This document shows positions 1 through 10,474 of a stretch of 64,000 nt of DNA, one piece after another. The notes beneath the pieces were generated by a model, which had not been told where the DNA came from, searched no databases, and worked only from the letters and a program-made list of their open reading frames with translations. This DNA is from Kingdonia uniflora (lineage: Eukaryota; Streptophyta; Magnoliopsida; Ranunculales; Circaeasteraceae). The stretch lies in the NCBI GenBank assembly GCA_014058105.1, contig JACGCM010000178.1, positions 806,001 through 870,000 of the forward strand, in the 5' to 3' direction. Position numbers and translations under genes: made by a program. Each line of letters opens with the position of its first letter. The stretch's first letter is position 1.

Positions 1-860
1 AGCATTTATTGGTTATATTTTTAAGTGATGGTGAAGAGTGCCTTAGAGAATTATCAACTCAACCGTAGCTTGGCTTGAGTGAGTTCTCTAATATTACCTC
101 TTTTTAGATCACCAAATCAAGTCCACGGTTAGTAGGACTTGTTTGTATCAGAAGTTATCGTACACTAAACCAAAGGTATGGTCAAGCCTTCGATATGATG
201 CACTAACTTATTAATCATAAAGTACTAAAAGAAAACTAATTAGAACCTAATTAATACTAACTATTGCTCATCTAAGAAGAGGCTTTATCCTAGCCTTAGC
301 TAAGATATTAGTCGCTCATCTCGGACTTCATTGCATTAACAACTAATGAAGGCATTAACAAAAATTAAACTAAAGAGAAGAAGAAACAATTAAATAAAAC
401 TAAGACTTTATTTTTTCTAAACTTGTTCCAATATGAGATGCCCAATTATAATGGGGGGAGGGTCCCTTTTATTGGAGAAGGAACTCAAATCTAGAAACTA
501 TACATTAAATTATAAATAATATTTTCACAATAATATCATTTAATATTATAACCAATCACCTAAGATTCTTGCATATAATTCATTTAAGTGATGTAGAGAT
601 CTTTTTTCATGGAAACTCTTGCATATATCTTCAATATTATATTTCTTTAATCTTGAGACCAAATATATTGTGTCTTTGACTTTTTGTGTTATGAACTGCG
701 GAGACACTTTTACTTGACTTTAAGAGCTTGGTTTCAAATATCCATCTCCAATAGCTGCAATTAAACATACGCGCATAAGTACACAAAATTAAATATAATA
801 GACGACTAAAATGCATGTTTAAGTATATTAAAAATGTCATAATTATACGCTCATTAATAA
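1..860 (-). repeat. Diverged Athila-like LTR remnant
   Basis: This AT-rich, non-coding stretch shares word order with the Athila LTR at 35273-36351. Both have a 'tatggtcaagc' segment, a 'cctagccttagctaa'-like segment, a block reading 'ctcatc' near a second 'ctaa' block, and a long AT-rich tail. The right part, with alternating AT runs and 'cgctcattaat' near 853, also resembles Athila LTR tails as generally known. The left edge is cut by the window and no PBS or polypurine tract is clear. Orientation (minus) is inferred only from the match to the better-preserved LTR. It could instead be an LTR of another gypsy family with the same layout. Confidence 0.4.
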
Positions 861-1386
861 TTAGACCACCCAAATGAGGCTAAGAAACTTTTAATTAATT
901 AGTTGGCCAAGATAGGCTACACGGTATGGAATGATAAGGATAACTTTCGGCCCAAAGGGGAGGAAGTGACTCGAGTCAAACTGCAAGTGTCCAGTCTAGT
1001 CTTAAGCGTGAGTGATCACCAACTATGGGGTAATGCATGTCAAATCACTACCCAAAGGAGGGATTCGATGATACATCAATGTACCCACAGAGTAAAAAAT
1101 CAATACCTTTAATATTATATACACTCTGACTCGACCATCCTAACCCTAGGTAGGATTGAGATTAAAGACATCAATTTATTGATTTTTCATTGATCAACTT
1201 AAACGTGCATAAAATTAATTTTTACGCGTCCTAATATAAGTCATTGGTTCATGTTGTTTTGGACCCTATGATCCAGAACTAACTGACTAATATTTAAACC
1301 TTGACGGACTCTAGGAACTCCAACTGGAGGCCTAAAATCAAGATTACCCTAGGCTACCTTGATTTTGATTTTTCTCTTACTAGGAA
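861..1386. other. Unassigned AT-rich sequence upstream of copia-1
   Basis: I see no supported gene here. Short open frames have no recognisable motif. It may hold the lost 5' LTR and gag start of copia-1, but no copy of the 3' LTR of that element (4577-4991) is visible in it. Confidence 0.3.
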
Positions 1387-1821
1387 TTGTTAAATGTCAT
1401 TAAGAAACAATTCGATGGTTCCGTCAAGGAAATGCAGTACAGTAACTTATCTCAGCTTTTATTGCTGAAGTATAATGGCGGTGGAAATATGCACTCGCAC
1501 ATTTATGTTTGCTTTGAATCTAATTTGGTTGATGTTCTCACCAACTCTTGGTGGTTAGATTATGGGGAAACTATTCACATTTTGAATTCTCCATAAGGGT
1601 TCATGAGCAGGAGGCCGGCAAGGCCAGATGAGATGGTTTTCCCGAGAGATACTAGAAGCCTTCCCATTGAGTTCATTGGCATTTTTTGCTTAGTTTTAGA
1701 TACAGGTATTACTTTAAATTTGACAGACAACTTTTATATTTCTTCGATGAGACGAACTTTAATTTTAGTTTCTCGGTTGTACTCTTTTCAATTATTTTTT
1801 CAATTTTTTAAACTTCTCTAA
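1387..1821 (+). pseudogene. Copia-1 gag end and protease relic
   Basis: The frame from 1387 runs into the motif WWLDYGETIHILNS (about 1552-1593), which matches the copia protease consensus W-x-L-D-S-G-A-T-x-H. The catalytic triad D-S-G has become D-Y-G, and A-T has become E-T. After a stop near 1594 the same reading resumes at 1603 (IEFIGIF..., then YISSMRRTLILVSRL), which fits the segment after the active site where copia proteins read 'vpsfrrNLvSvs'. The aspartic protease would have cut the Gag-Pol polyprotein. It is broken by at least one stop and the lost serine. Confidence 0.7.
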
Positions 1822-1879
1822 TTTTCAAACTTGCGTCGATTACTTTTGTGGAAAATTGACCATGATCTAAAAAGTTAAC

Positions 1880-2500
1880 TCTACTCGTAGCACAGACCTT
1901 TTGCAGCTTATTCATACTGATATATGCAAACCCTTTCTTACTCCGTCCTTCATTAGCATTCAATATTTTATCACCTTCATTGATAATTTTTCTTGTTATA
2001 CCTATATTTTTCTTATCCATCAGAAGTTTGAATCACTTAATGTATTTAAGACTTTCCCGTTAGAGGTTGAGAAAAAGTTAGATCGAAAGATCAAGGTTGT
2101 CTGGTCAGATCAAGGAGGCAAGTAGTATAGAAAGATCAATTAAGACGGTCAACATTTAGGACCATTCTATTTGTATTTAAAGGATCAGGGTACTGTAGCT
2201 CAGTATACTATCTCGGGATCACCAAAGTAGAATGGTGTTTTATGAACACCGTAATCAAACTTATTATAACATGGTTCGCTTCATGTTATGTCATACTGAT
2301 TCCATGTGATTTTGTGGGGAGAGTATTTATGCCTTTTAGTGTATATTTAGAATCGAGTTCCTTTTAGATCTGTTCTAGTAAATCCTTATCATCTATGGAG
2401 TGGGAGAAATCCTAGTCTTAATCACTTGCGTGTTTGGGGTTGTCCTACAGAGGAAAAATTATTAAACCTGAATATCGAAAAGTTTGATTTGAGGAGAATT
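1880..2500 (+). pseudogene. Copia-1 integrase relic
   Basis: LIHTDICKPF (from about 1904) carries the first catalytic Asp of the rve integrase core, and VVWSDQGGK (about 2097-2123) carries the second. The third motif, around the catalytic Glu, lies near 2245 after a frameshift (YEHRNQT, then MVRFMLCHT), matching the copia 'ERRNRTLmdMvRsMl' segment. Integrase would insert the cDNA copy. Stops at about 2124, 2150 and 2243, plus frame changes, make it non-functional. The core-to-C-terminal linker continues to 2560-2620 (YCPSQPIEIAECAHAYFIVED). Confidence 0.75.
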
Positions 2501-2989
2501 AGTTGTTTCTTCCTTGGTTTCCAAGAGAGATAAAAGGTTTAAGGTTTTATTGTCCTTCTCAACCCATTGAGATTGCTGAGTGTGCTCATGCCTATTTTAT
2601 AGTAGAGGATGATCACTTTACCAATACTATCCATATAAAGGTTTTCGTTAAGGAGGGTTCTGAGACTCAAAGTCCAACTGTTATTCTGATCAGTGTTGTT
2701 ATGCTTCCACATTTATCTGATATTGACACTTTAATGAGTACGGTTCCAGACCCATCTTTTATTTTATACCCTATTCTAGACCCTGCCGTAACACATGTTC
2801 TCCTTCAGTTTTTTTCTTCCACCCGCTCCTATACAGCTTCCTGTCATTCTACCTCTAGTCCAACCTCTTGCTCCTACTCGGAGATCCTCTAGAGAGAGGC
2901 GTTCAACTAATTCTTCATATTATCATTTTTATTTAGTTGAAGGGGATTTATTTGATTTCGAGGATCTAGTATCTTTTTGTATGGCTATG

Positions 2990-3640
2990 GCTAGTAGTTT
3001 TGCAGATCAGTAGCGTAATGCCATGATGGAGAAGATGGATTCTATATATCACAACTCTGTGCGGGATTTGACACCTTTATCTGAAGGATCTAAGGCAGTT
3101 GAATACAAATGGATCTTTAAAACCAAATGCGATTCTGAAGGGAAGGTTGAGCATTTCAAAGCGATACTTATTGCGAAAGGTCTCAAGCAACATTTAGGAA
3201 TTGGCTTTAATGAGATTTTCTCACCAGTTTCGAAAAAGGATTCATTACAGATTATTTTGGCTCTTACGGTGTATTTTAACTTGGATCTTCACCTGATAGA
3301 CGTCGAGATAACTTTTCTTAATGGACGTCTCAACGAAGAGATTTATATGCACCAACCCAAAGGTTTTGAGACTGAAGGAAAAGTTTAACTATTTTGCAAG
3401 CTTAATAGCTCCATCTACGATCTCAAGCAGGCGTCTAGGCAGTCGGTCTTACAGTTTAATGAGGTGGTTTTAAACCATAGTTTTGTCTAGTACAAAATGG
3501 ATCATTGTATATACGTTAAACAGAGTGGGAGATATTTTACAATTTTGTTTTTGTGCGTTAATGATATTTTACTTGCTAACAGTGACGTCCAGCTTCTTTA
3601 AGAGATGAAAGCCTATGGCATGATATGTGTGAGACCCGAC
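2990..3640 (+). pseudogene. Copia-1 reverse transcriptase relic
   Basis: The best-preserved domain of this element. From 3023 the frame reads MMEKMDSIYHN, then EYKWIFKTKCDSEGKVEHFKA, FNEIFSPVSKKDSLQ, LHLIDVEITFLNG, and ends EEIYMHQPKGFE near 3380. These are the copia RT signatures (W-x-F-K-x-K, ARLVAKG-like, FSPV, DVxxAFLNG, E-x-Y-M-x-Q-P-x-G-F). After a stop at about 3386 the frame continues with SSIYDLKQA and, near 3565, NDILLANSD, which stands where the catalytic Y-V-D-D-I-L is expected. The catalytic YVDD is degraded. Confidence 0.85.
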
Positions 3641-3689
3641 ATTAGTTTTGTTGTTAGGATGCTTGGAAGGTACCAATAGAACCCTTCTA

Positions 3690-3830
3690 TTATTCATTTG
3701 CAGGTAGCCAAGAAGGTTCTTCACTATTTGAAGAAGACTAGAGATTAAAGATTAATTATAGAAGATTGAACGAGCTCATTGTTTTGGGTTACTCCGACAT
3801 AGTTTTTGTTGGAGTCTCTTTGAGGATTGC
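3690..3830 (+). pseudogene. Copia-1 RNase H start, truncated
   Basis: LIVLGYSDIVFVGVS (about 3774-3818) matches the copia RNase H opening 'L-x-G-Y-S-D-S-D-F-A-G', with the second catalytic-region Asp changed. Just upstream VLHYLKKTRD (about 3717-3746) matches the segment 'ilrYLkgT-d'. The match ends abruptly near 3825, which suggests an internal deletion or insertion in the RNase H domain. Confidence 0.65.
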
Positions 3831-4565
3831 TCGTTTATGTGAGAGAAATTATTATTTTATTTTATTTACTGTTACTGCACTAGGATTCTTTATCCATGTG
3901 GGGGTTATTCTCGATTATTATTTTGGTCGACATTCAAATTTGATTATGATTATTTAGCTGCTATTATATTTGAATTCGTTATTATATATGTGCATATTCA
4001 GTTTAAATTATGCAATTGCAATAAAGTTTTAGATAGGTGTCATTTTATCACATGACGGTTGTCTAAGTATTAAGTGCCTATAGAGAATATTGAAAGATTT
4101 CTCAAATTTGCTTGGACTGGATATGGGTAGGCTCCACATCCTTCAGTCTTCACATCAGTATGAGTGATGGTCTTCACATGACGGTTTATCTAAGTTTTGA
4201 AATGACACGTGTCTGGGAAATACATATTGCAGAGGACACTAATGGAAATGTGTCAGTACATCATTAAGGTGTACATTTGCCATCTACATGCTAAACTCCA
4301 CCACTAAAGAAATTATGTTTGAAAGCTATTGAAGTTGCTAGCCCGATGTCTACACTATGAATTAGGCATGTGCTCAAAGGCCTGACCAAAATTTGTCCAT
4401 AAATGATATTATCCATCTTTTTAGTCATAGAGTGATAGTCAAGTTTAATGTAACATTGCCTTCAAAAAATTATCATGAGTGGTTTTTTTTATAAACAAAG
4501 GCCATCCGCTTTAGATAAAATCGTGAATTAGGCTGAAAATATTTGCTAAAAATTGAGTTAGTGCC
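3831..4565 (+). other. Copia-1 3' internal region, no clear coding
   Basis: This stretch between the broken RNase H and the polypurine tract should hold the rest of RNase H and the 3' untranslated region. I can read no convincing catalytic motif in it. It is AT-rich with scattered stops in all frames. Confidence 0.4.
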
Positions 4566-4576
4566 GGGTGAGAGAT
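4566..4576 (+). other. Copia-1 polypurine tract
   Basis: GGGTGAGAGAT sits directly before the LTR start TGTTAGA at 4577. It would prime plus-strand DNA synthesis. It resembles the 'aagtgggagat' run commonly seen before copia 3' LTRs. Confidence 0.7.
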
Positions 4577-4991
4577 TGTTAGATTTTCCATCTATACCGA
4601 CACTACTCTACTTAATGTTTTAACTTCTGGTTCACGAACACACATATTAATAGGTCGTATAGGTGCTATTGGTAGTACCCAATTATTGTACCAAGTTAAG
4701 GTTGGTGGGACCTAGTGTTACTCTTCATTAGGGCTTCAGGGTATAATGGGATGACCACTCAAACCTTATTAGGTTAAATAATGAGGAAGTCCCTCTTTGA
4801 GGCTACAACACATAAAACTATCCTATTGAGGTCTACAGCCAATCCAAGAGAAGACTTCACTCAAGAATAGGGAATTTTCAAAGGGAGCTAGAGAAGAGGT
4901 TAGTATAATCTGTTTTCCATATCCTATTATTGATCATAATGATTGTATGAATTTCCTACATAAAGGCCCTTAAAACACTGAATTTCTAACA
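4577..4991 (+). repeat. Copia-1 3' LTR
   Basis: The stretch begins TGTTAGA and ends TCTAACA, a perfect 7-bp terminal inverted repeat, and follows a polypurine tract. Length is about 415 bp. The downstream flank is AATTC. The partner LTR is missing in the window, so the target-site duplication cannot be tested. Confidence 0.7.
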
Positions 4992-5009
4992 AATTCTATT
5001 GTATAGTGG

Positions 5010-5683
5010 AGATTCTTGGGTGGTTGGGATTCTTGTTTCAAGTTATCCGGTGCTCAAAAATTAATTTTAGTAAGATGCTACAAGTTTTCAAAGAAAATAT
5101 GTCCCTCATGAACTTGAGAATACCAACAATTGAAATGAATGCTCCATATCTTGTCACTAGAGTTATCAGGTAGTATGGCTATGGTGAACTATTCAAATGC
5201 AGACTTAACATCCCTCCAACAAGCAGCCCTTGATTTTTTGGCTATGATTTTGATGAATGCGATGTTGAAAAATTAGCAAAACTACTTAAGGATCTACATC
5301 ATGTCAAGGTTCTAAAATTTTGTTGCTAGTATGTTCAGATCGATTATGCCTTAAGCAAACTAGATATTGATGAAAAAGGGTACTTGCGAGGGGAAGGGGA
5401 TGTTGATCAAGCGGTTGGCTGGGATGGCTTTTCTATTGACGAAAAGGAGTATATTAGCTTAAGACTATCAAAATTGGCGGTTTAATAAAATGGGAAAAAT
5501 TTGTCAATGATGTTAACGAGGATTGAATTGAGCTCTTAAAGGTTCTGCTCAGAAACACAAGAATGCTAAAGAAAATGTCGATTTACATCTATTCCAGAAG
5601 AGGAATTAATGTACACCAAGCTCGTGCAAAAACTTATAAACTCCCCTAAAGCATCTATAATTGTCGAAATTGTGTTCTTATGA
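5010..5683 (+). pseudogene. F-box/LRR/FBD protein gene relic (3' end)
   Basis: This is the only likely host-gene relic in the window. Reading across frames, the order of motifs is: a leucine-rich-repeat style run (VSSYPVLKN, then LILVRCYKFSKKICPS, then LRIPTIEMNAPYLVTRV), a linker with VEKLAKLLKDLHHVKVLKFC, and at the end an FBD-like segment (WEKFVNDVNED, IELLKVLLRNTRMLKKMSIYI) closing with QKLINSPKASIIVEIVFL before TGA at 5681-5683. That order and the ending are typical of plant F-box/LRR/FBD proteins, which act as substrate receptors of SCF ubiquitin ligases. The F-box itself is not seen, several stops and at least two frameshifts are present, and copia-1 ends only about 20 bp upstream. Assignment is by my reading of motifs only. 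Confidence 0.6.
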
Positions 5684-5771
5684 CGGATTGTTGGAATTGC
5701 ACTGTTGTCTTTGTGTTAGTTAATTCTATTTTCTTGCTTGAAGTAACTTGATTTACTTTTCAGTGTAATAA

Positions 5772-6084
5772 TGATGTAAACTGATTACGCGGAAACAAAT
5801 AATCAAGAAAAACACCAAATTAAAAGGAATTAGGTTCTTGAGGAACCCTAATTTTATTAACTAGAACTCTTATTCTGAACAAAACTAAACTTAACTGAAA
5901 TAACATAGAAACAAATAACTTGGACTTCCTATTTTATAGAACACAAGGGGGGGGGGGGGGTTTAGAATTATGAACCCTAATTCTAATTTAAATAAACTTC
6001 TACTTATATTGGGAAACTGCTAATAACCTATATTGGGCCTCTCCAACAGAGTTTAAGCTAAACATTAAATAAACATAGGTTATA
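5772..6084 (-). repeat. TRIM-like element 3' LTR
   Basis: Direct repeat partner of 6881-7208. It contains a run of 14 G at 5947-5960, where the partner has a mixed G-rich run (about 7061-7071). The run is thus a local expansion in this copy. Confidence 0.75.
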
Positions 6085-6454
6085 CGGTGGTTAGACAAGC
6101 CTATGATGGATGGGTCACCAAATTGTAGGTTGAGCTCGTCTCATGGAAACCTATAGCTCTGGGTCGGGTTCCCCAGCATGTTTGGTACCCCACACAACAT
6201 ATCCAGATCTTGATCCCAGAACTGGGATTGGGCTTGATTTTGAATAGCCCGGGTCAAAGCCATAAATTGGGCCTTAGTCATTTGGACTTGATCTATGGGT
6301 TAGGTCTTTTGAGGAACCACGTGCTTAGCCCGCATAGTTGTAGAAGGGTGGAGTGAGTTTTGATGAATTATGGGTGGGGCCTGACTATTATATATATGCT
6401 AGTCACATGATGCCCACGTGCTAGCACTTCTTCCTCAACACAATCTATTAATTT

Positions 6455-6766
6455 CTATGCGGCATTCGAGCCAATTGCACCTTCGTTTATGATAATATTT
6501 ATAGCTAGTACTCCGGTCTGAGGTTGTCGGGGAACACCGGTAGAGAATCCGGTTATGTGGAAAGGATGAGCTTCATCACCTTGGGTGGCGAAGGGGTTCA
6601 CATCGTTGGCAATCGCATCAGTTTTTGCATGACTTGCGTCAGAATCAGAGTCCATTGCTACGGGGATCGTTGGGTCTATTATTGTTCCAAGTGGTACCGG
6701 TTGGGGTGGGGGTGCGTGGAGAGTACCGTTTGAGAAAGCCTCCATAAATCGGTCAAATCTATCCAT
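6455..6766 (-). CDS. Gag-like open frame of the TRIM-like element
   Basis: A 103-codon frame starts MDRFDRFMEAFSNG about 100 bp after the PBS on the minus strand. It has a proline-rich stretch (APPPQPVPLG) and an acidic stretch (DSDSDASHAK). Position and composition fit the N-terminal part of a retrotransposon Gag, which would form the virus-like particle, but no Gag core or zinc knuckle is present. The frame is open from the ATG to its stop. It may be chance. If real, it links the element to a larger autonomous parent. Confidence 0.35.
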   Translation of the reverse strand: MDRFDRFMEAFSNGTLHAPPPQPVPLGTIIDPTIPVAMDSDSDASHAKTDAIANDVNPFATQGDEAHPFHITGFSTGVPRQPQTGVLAINIIINEGAIGSNAA

Positions 6767-6864
6767 GAGGGTTTTGATTGCTGCGAGGTTGTGCGTTTCT
6801 TCTTTGCAGCTCTAATACGCGGTATCGTGGATTATTTTGAACAAACTCTCCAAGGATTCTACGC

Positions 6865-6877
6865 GGCTCTGGTACCA
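6865..6877 (-). other. Primer binding site (tRNA-iMet type)
   Basis: Minus-strand TGGTACCAGAGCC differs by one base from the usual plant PBS TGGTATCAGAGC. It lies four bases from the LTR end at 6881. Confidence 0.8.
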
Positions 6878-6880
6878 CTT

Positions 6881-7208
6881 TGATGTAAACTGATTATACG
6901 GAAGCCAATAATAAAGAAAAATACAAGATTAACAAAAGCAATTAGGTTCTTGAGGACCCTAATTTTATTAACTAGAACTCTTGTTCTGAAAAAAACTAGA
7001 CTTAACTGAATTAACAAAGAAACAAATAACCTAGACCTCCCCTTTTATAAAATACAATGGGGGGTGAGGGGTTAGAATTAGGAACCCTAATTCTAATTGA
7101 AATAAACTTCAACTTAAATTGGGAAACTGCTAATAACCTATATTGGACCTCTCCAACAGAGTTTAAACGAAAACATAAAATATAAAGCATTAAATAAATA
7201 TAGGTCAC
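6881..7208 (-). repeat. TRIM-like element 5' LTR
   Basis: Direct repeat partner of 5772-6084 with the same order of blocks (TGATGTAAACTGATTA, a 'ggttcttgagga' block, 'gggaaactgctaataacc'). Some differences are small insertions. The next 170 bp (7209-7379) up to copia-2 hold nothing I recognise. Confidence 0.75.
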
Positions 7209-7379
7209 ACGGTAGGTAAATGACACTATGAGAGATGCACCATTTCAAATTACGTTATGTACTATTATCCTCCACATATTAATTTGAATGAGTACTAGAA
7301 TTTGGTTGTGTTCAGAAAAAAATATATAGATTCTTATTCATTATATCAGGTGATGATCATGAGCAATGGTATTAGGTGA

Positions 7380-8101
7380 TGTATTGGGAAACCGAGAGGG
7401 AAAATCGTAACGTGGAAGCACAATACGATTTACCAAGAACCAAAGATCTATAAACTAACCATAGAGATTTCAATCCAAGGCAATAAATTACACACACAAG
7501 GTTTAATTAGGTAGAAACCCTAAACAGGATCAAAACCACCCCCGACAAGTACGACGAATATATTATCTCACTAAGGGTTACAAGAAGTTCCAGAGATCAC
7601 TTAAACCTCACCTCTACCCTTACAGATAATCCCAGCAAGAAACCCTAGAAATAAAACCCAAGAAACCTCTCCAAAGCTAAATCCTAGAAATCTCCATTTT
7701 CTTTCTCTAACTCTTTCTCATAGTACAGAGGCCTTTAACATATACTCTCTATTTATAGGCTTTCCATTAGGTCAACTCTGAAATACGCATCACGAAATAA
7801 TCAATTGCTTTGGATCAAATCTCCTTCAAAGTGAACTTAGAAACAAACAAACAAAGCCAAAGTCGTTCGAATGAGTCATGAGGTCGTTCGAACGACCATT
7901 TAACAATCCTTTGGAATTTTGGCCCAATAGCTATTTTTGTTAGAACGACCTTAGAAGTCGTTCAATGGACTTTAACGGAAACTCTGTCATTCGAACGACC
8001 TTAGAAGTCAATCGAACGACTTCAATGGATACTCTGTCGTTCGAACGACTTCTCCACTTGTTCGAACAACTTTCCCAGCTTTTGAGCTGTATTCGTAATA
8101 A
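7380..8101 (-). repeat. Copia-2 3' LTR with TTCGAA palindromes
   Basis: About 722 bp. It begins TGTATTGGG on plus (CCCAATACA on minus) and its right end, TATTCGTAATA, matches the right LTR end TATTCCTAACA. A TATA-like CTATAAATAGAG lies on the minus strand around 7745-7758. In the U3 part, 7860-8070, the palindrome GTCGTTCGAACGAC and half copies of it recur five to seven times. A purine run (minus GAGGTAGAGAT, 8102-8112) next to it is the polypurine tract. Confidence 0.75.
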
Positions 8102-8112
8102 TCTCTACCTCG

Positions 8113-8249
8113 GTGATAAAACCATTTCTTCTACTGCATTCGCCGTGTATCCTTGTCGTTTCTCAATTAAGAGAATTACCCGAGTCTAGGTTTTTCCTAG
8201 ACCCACCAATCGAAACCCACTTTCTGATCATCTTTGTTGATCGTGCCAT
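8113..8249 (-). other. Copia-2 3' internal remnant
   Basis: About 140 bp between the polypurine tract and the solo LTR, ending with target site GCCAT (8245-8249). No domain can be read. Confidence 0.4.
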
Positions 8250-10109
8250 TGTTGCACCCCAAAATCCAATAATCGGTAAGCTTGACCAATAACTAAATTT
8301 AAAGCTGTGCAGGTCAGGGAATTTACAACCGAGCCATAGACAAGTTTAGGCTCAGTCATTCACTTAAGCAATAATCATCAGAGTAAAGAAAGAATAATAA
8401 AGCATAAACAAAAGATATATATACATATCAGACTGAAATTAGAATACAATATCTCGAATAAAGTACAGCGACATATGCTGAGATCACATACAAGAATGTC
8501 TAAACTAAAGAAGATCTTCAGCCGCAAAACTGGCTCCAATTAGACTGAAGCTCACAACAATCCAAGCTACTCAACCTCTAAAGGAAGGGAAAATACGTGA
8601 GTGAGCAAAACCACAGCTCACTAATAACCCAACAGAGCTAAATAACATACAAATATAATAGGTGCAGGAGAAGAGAGCGAGGTGAATGAGATATAAAAAG
8701 TTTAAAAGTAAATGAACAGTAAACTAAGTGACTATGATCCAGATAAAGAGTTATAAGAACAGAAGAATAGAGATAGGAGTTTAGAGAAAAGGAATAGTAA
8801 CAAGGAATAATGATAAGTGATGATGATATGATATGACATGATGAACTGGGATAATCCCAGAATTATCCCAAATGTTGTATGTTTAATGCTTTTAAACGTG
8901 TTCGCGATCCTATTATAATATTGGTTGATCAACCGCTAGCATGTTTATCTTAAAGAGATTTTTTAAGGAGATATAATGGGTACGATTTTTTTCAAGCTCT
9001 ACCAAGCTAGTGGATACTCACTTGATCAAAGTGTTCTGAACTTTTCAACCCACGGAGCTAACGTCCGAGCTTTATTTTCATTCCAAGGAATTTTAACCTC
9101 ACCGAGGATATGTCTAGTACCGAATTCAGACTGTCTCATACCTTCCCACACTCCCAGATGGGTAATAAAGGTATGATAGTGTTCACAACCAGTTTTTCAC
9201 CAACTATTTTCACCCGATTTAGGACTCCTACGATCCTATCGGAGGTTAACCGATGTAGAGTTGTGTTATGTATCTAATCTCGTTAAGTTAAATGAGTTTT
9301 ACATGATTTAAAGATACAACAGATCTCAAGGAACACGACACAACAGTCGTAAACCTGGCATCACACATAGGACGACCACCTGCATAAGAGCGTGGCAACC
9401 AAAACCTAGCAACAGAATAAACAGTTCTCAGTTGCACCATCAAAACCTAGATGAGATAGCAACCTAACCGTCACCACATTTAACCAACATCAGTCTCTAG
9501 AAGACCAAAACCACCAACAAGAACACAGTTACGAGAAATACCACACTAACAGTTTCTAACTAAACCCAAAGTCTAATTTAAACTATAAACCAAGTTACAG
9601 AATAACTAACTTATAGGTTAAAAATAATATCAAACCGTAACTAAATCACATGCACCTCTCTACATAGAGTACTACTCTAATCAACACCTAATAACTAGTT
9701 GAGGAATTTAAAAATGATGGGGACTTGTCTAATAATAATCCTGAGTCCTGACGAAACTAAAATTGGAACTCTAAAACCCAGAATCGTCGATTTGGCTAGC
9801 AAAACACAGGACAAGCTATACCAGACAATCATAACGACAATTAATCAAACAATATAGGAATCCAATCAATAACCCAAACCCTAGAAATCAACCCAACCTC
9901 TAATCGGACGAAAGGAATGGTAAGGAATAGGAAATTACTCACCAAGGATAAAGGCAAAGATCACGACGAAAAATCGGCGAGCGAGGGAACGAATTTGATT
10001 TGAATTGGGAAAGAGGGGATTTTGGTTTGGGGGAGAGAGAGTGAGAGAGTATTTTGAATAAAAGAGAAATAAGGTTTAAGGACCCAACATGTAGCTAAAA
10101 ATGCACCTC

Positions 10110-10345
10110 TGTTCGAATAGAAGATATTCTTGTTCGACTAAAACAAAGCAGGAAGAAGTCTATTCAAACAGGAAAAGGCTTGTTCAAATAAAATGGAACA
10201 TGCAAGAATGTATTCAAACAGAAAGGGAGTTGTTAGAATAAAAATGATCAGATGGAAATATATTCGAACAGAATGGATCCTGTTCGAATAGAATGAAGCA
10301 GGTAAGAATTTATTCGAACAAGATAAGTCTTGTTCGAACAGAATG
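10110..10345. repeat. Array of about five hairpin-forming units, 49-bp period
   Basis: Inside the solo LTR the words TATTCGAACA and TGTTCGAATA (or one-base variants) alternate. Starts of the first word fall near 10163, 10211, 10260 and 10309, about 49 bp apart. One unit is perfect: TATTCGAACA (10260-10269), ten bases, then TGTTCGAATA. Each unit could fold as a hairpin or give paired sites for a dimeric DNA-binding protein. Confidence 0.7.
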
Positions 10346-10432
10346 TGATGAAAACCGAACAAAAGATTCCCAATGGGAAACAGACAGAAACTCAGAAAAC
10401 CACAAATCCTCCCCGGATCACACACCACACCA

Positions 10433-10474
10433 CAACCACAACAACAACAATAGCAACAACAACAACAACACACC
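10433..10474 (+). repeat. (CAA)n microsatellite
   Basis: Imperfect run of CAA/ACA triplets with one TAG interruption, near the right end of the solo LTR. It accounts for the Asn- and Thr-rich frames here. Confidence 0.85.

Larger units (their letters stand above)
1387..4991 (+). mobile_element. Copia-1: decayed, 5'-truncated Ty1/copia retrotransposon
   Basis: Relics occur in the order protease, integrase, reverse transcriptase, RNase H, polypurine tract, 3' LTR on the plus strand. Integrase before RT is the copia order, opposite to gypsy. The polypurine tract at 4566-4576 abuts an LTR that begins TGTTAGA and ends TCTAACA at 4991. No matching 5' LTR or PBS is seen upstream, so the 5' end is lost or too diverged. 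Every domain has stops and frameshifts, so it is a fossil. Confidence 0.8.
5772..7208 (-). mobile_element. TRIM-like small LTR element
   Basis: Two direct repeats of about 313 and 328 bp (5772-6084 and 6881-7208) flank about 800 bp. Both begin TGATGTAAACTGATTA, allowing one change. A sequence complementary to initiator tRNA-Met (minus strand TGGTACCAGAGCC, plus 6865-6877) lies four bases inside the right LTR, so the element reads on the minus strand and the right LTR is the 5' one. Total length is about 1.4 kb with no RT or integrase, which fits a terminal-repeat retrotransposon in miniature or a small deletion derivative. The outer right limit is uncertain by about 20 bp, and I find no convincing target-site duplication. 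Confidence 0.75.

Noticed and set aside
7965..8189. A 74-codon plus-strand frame
   Set aside because: It lies in the copia-2 LTR and arises from its TTCGAA repeats; it crosses the LTR border and has no motif.
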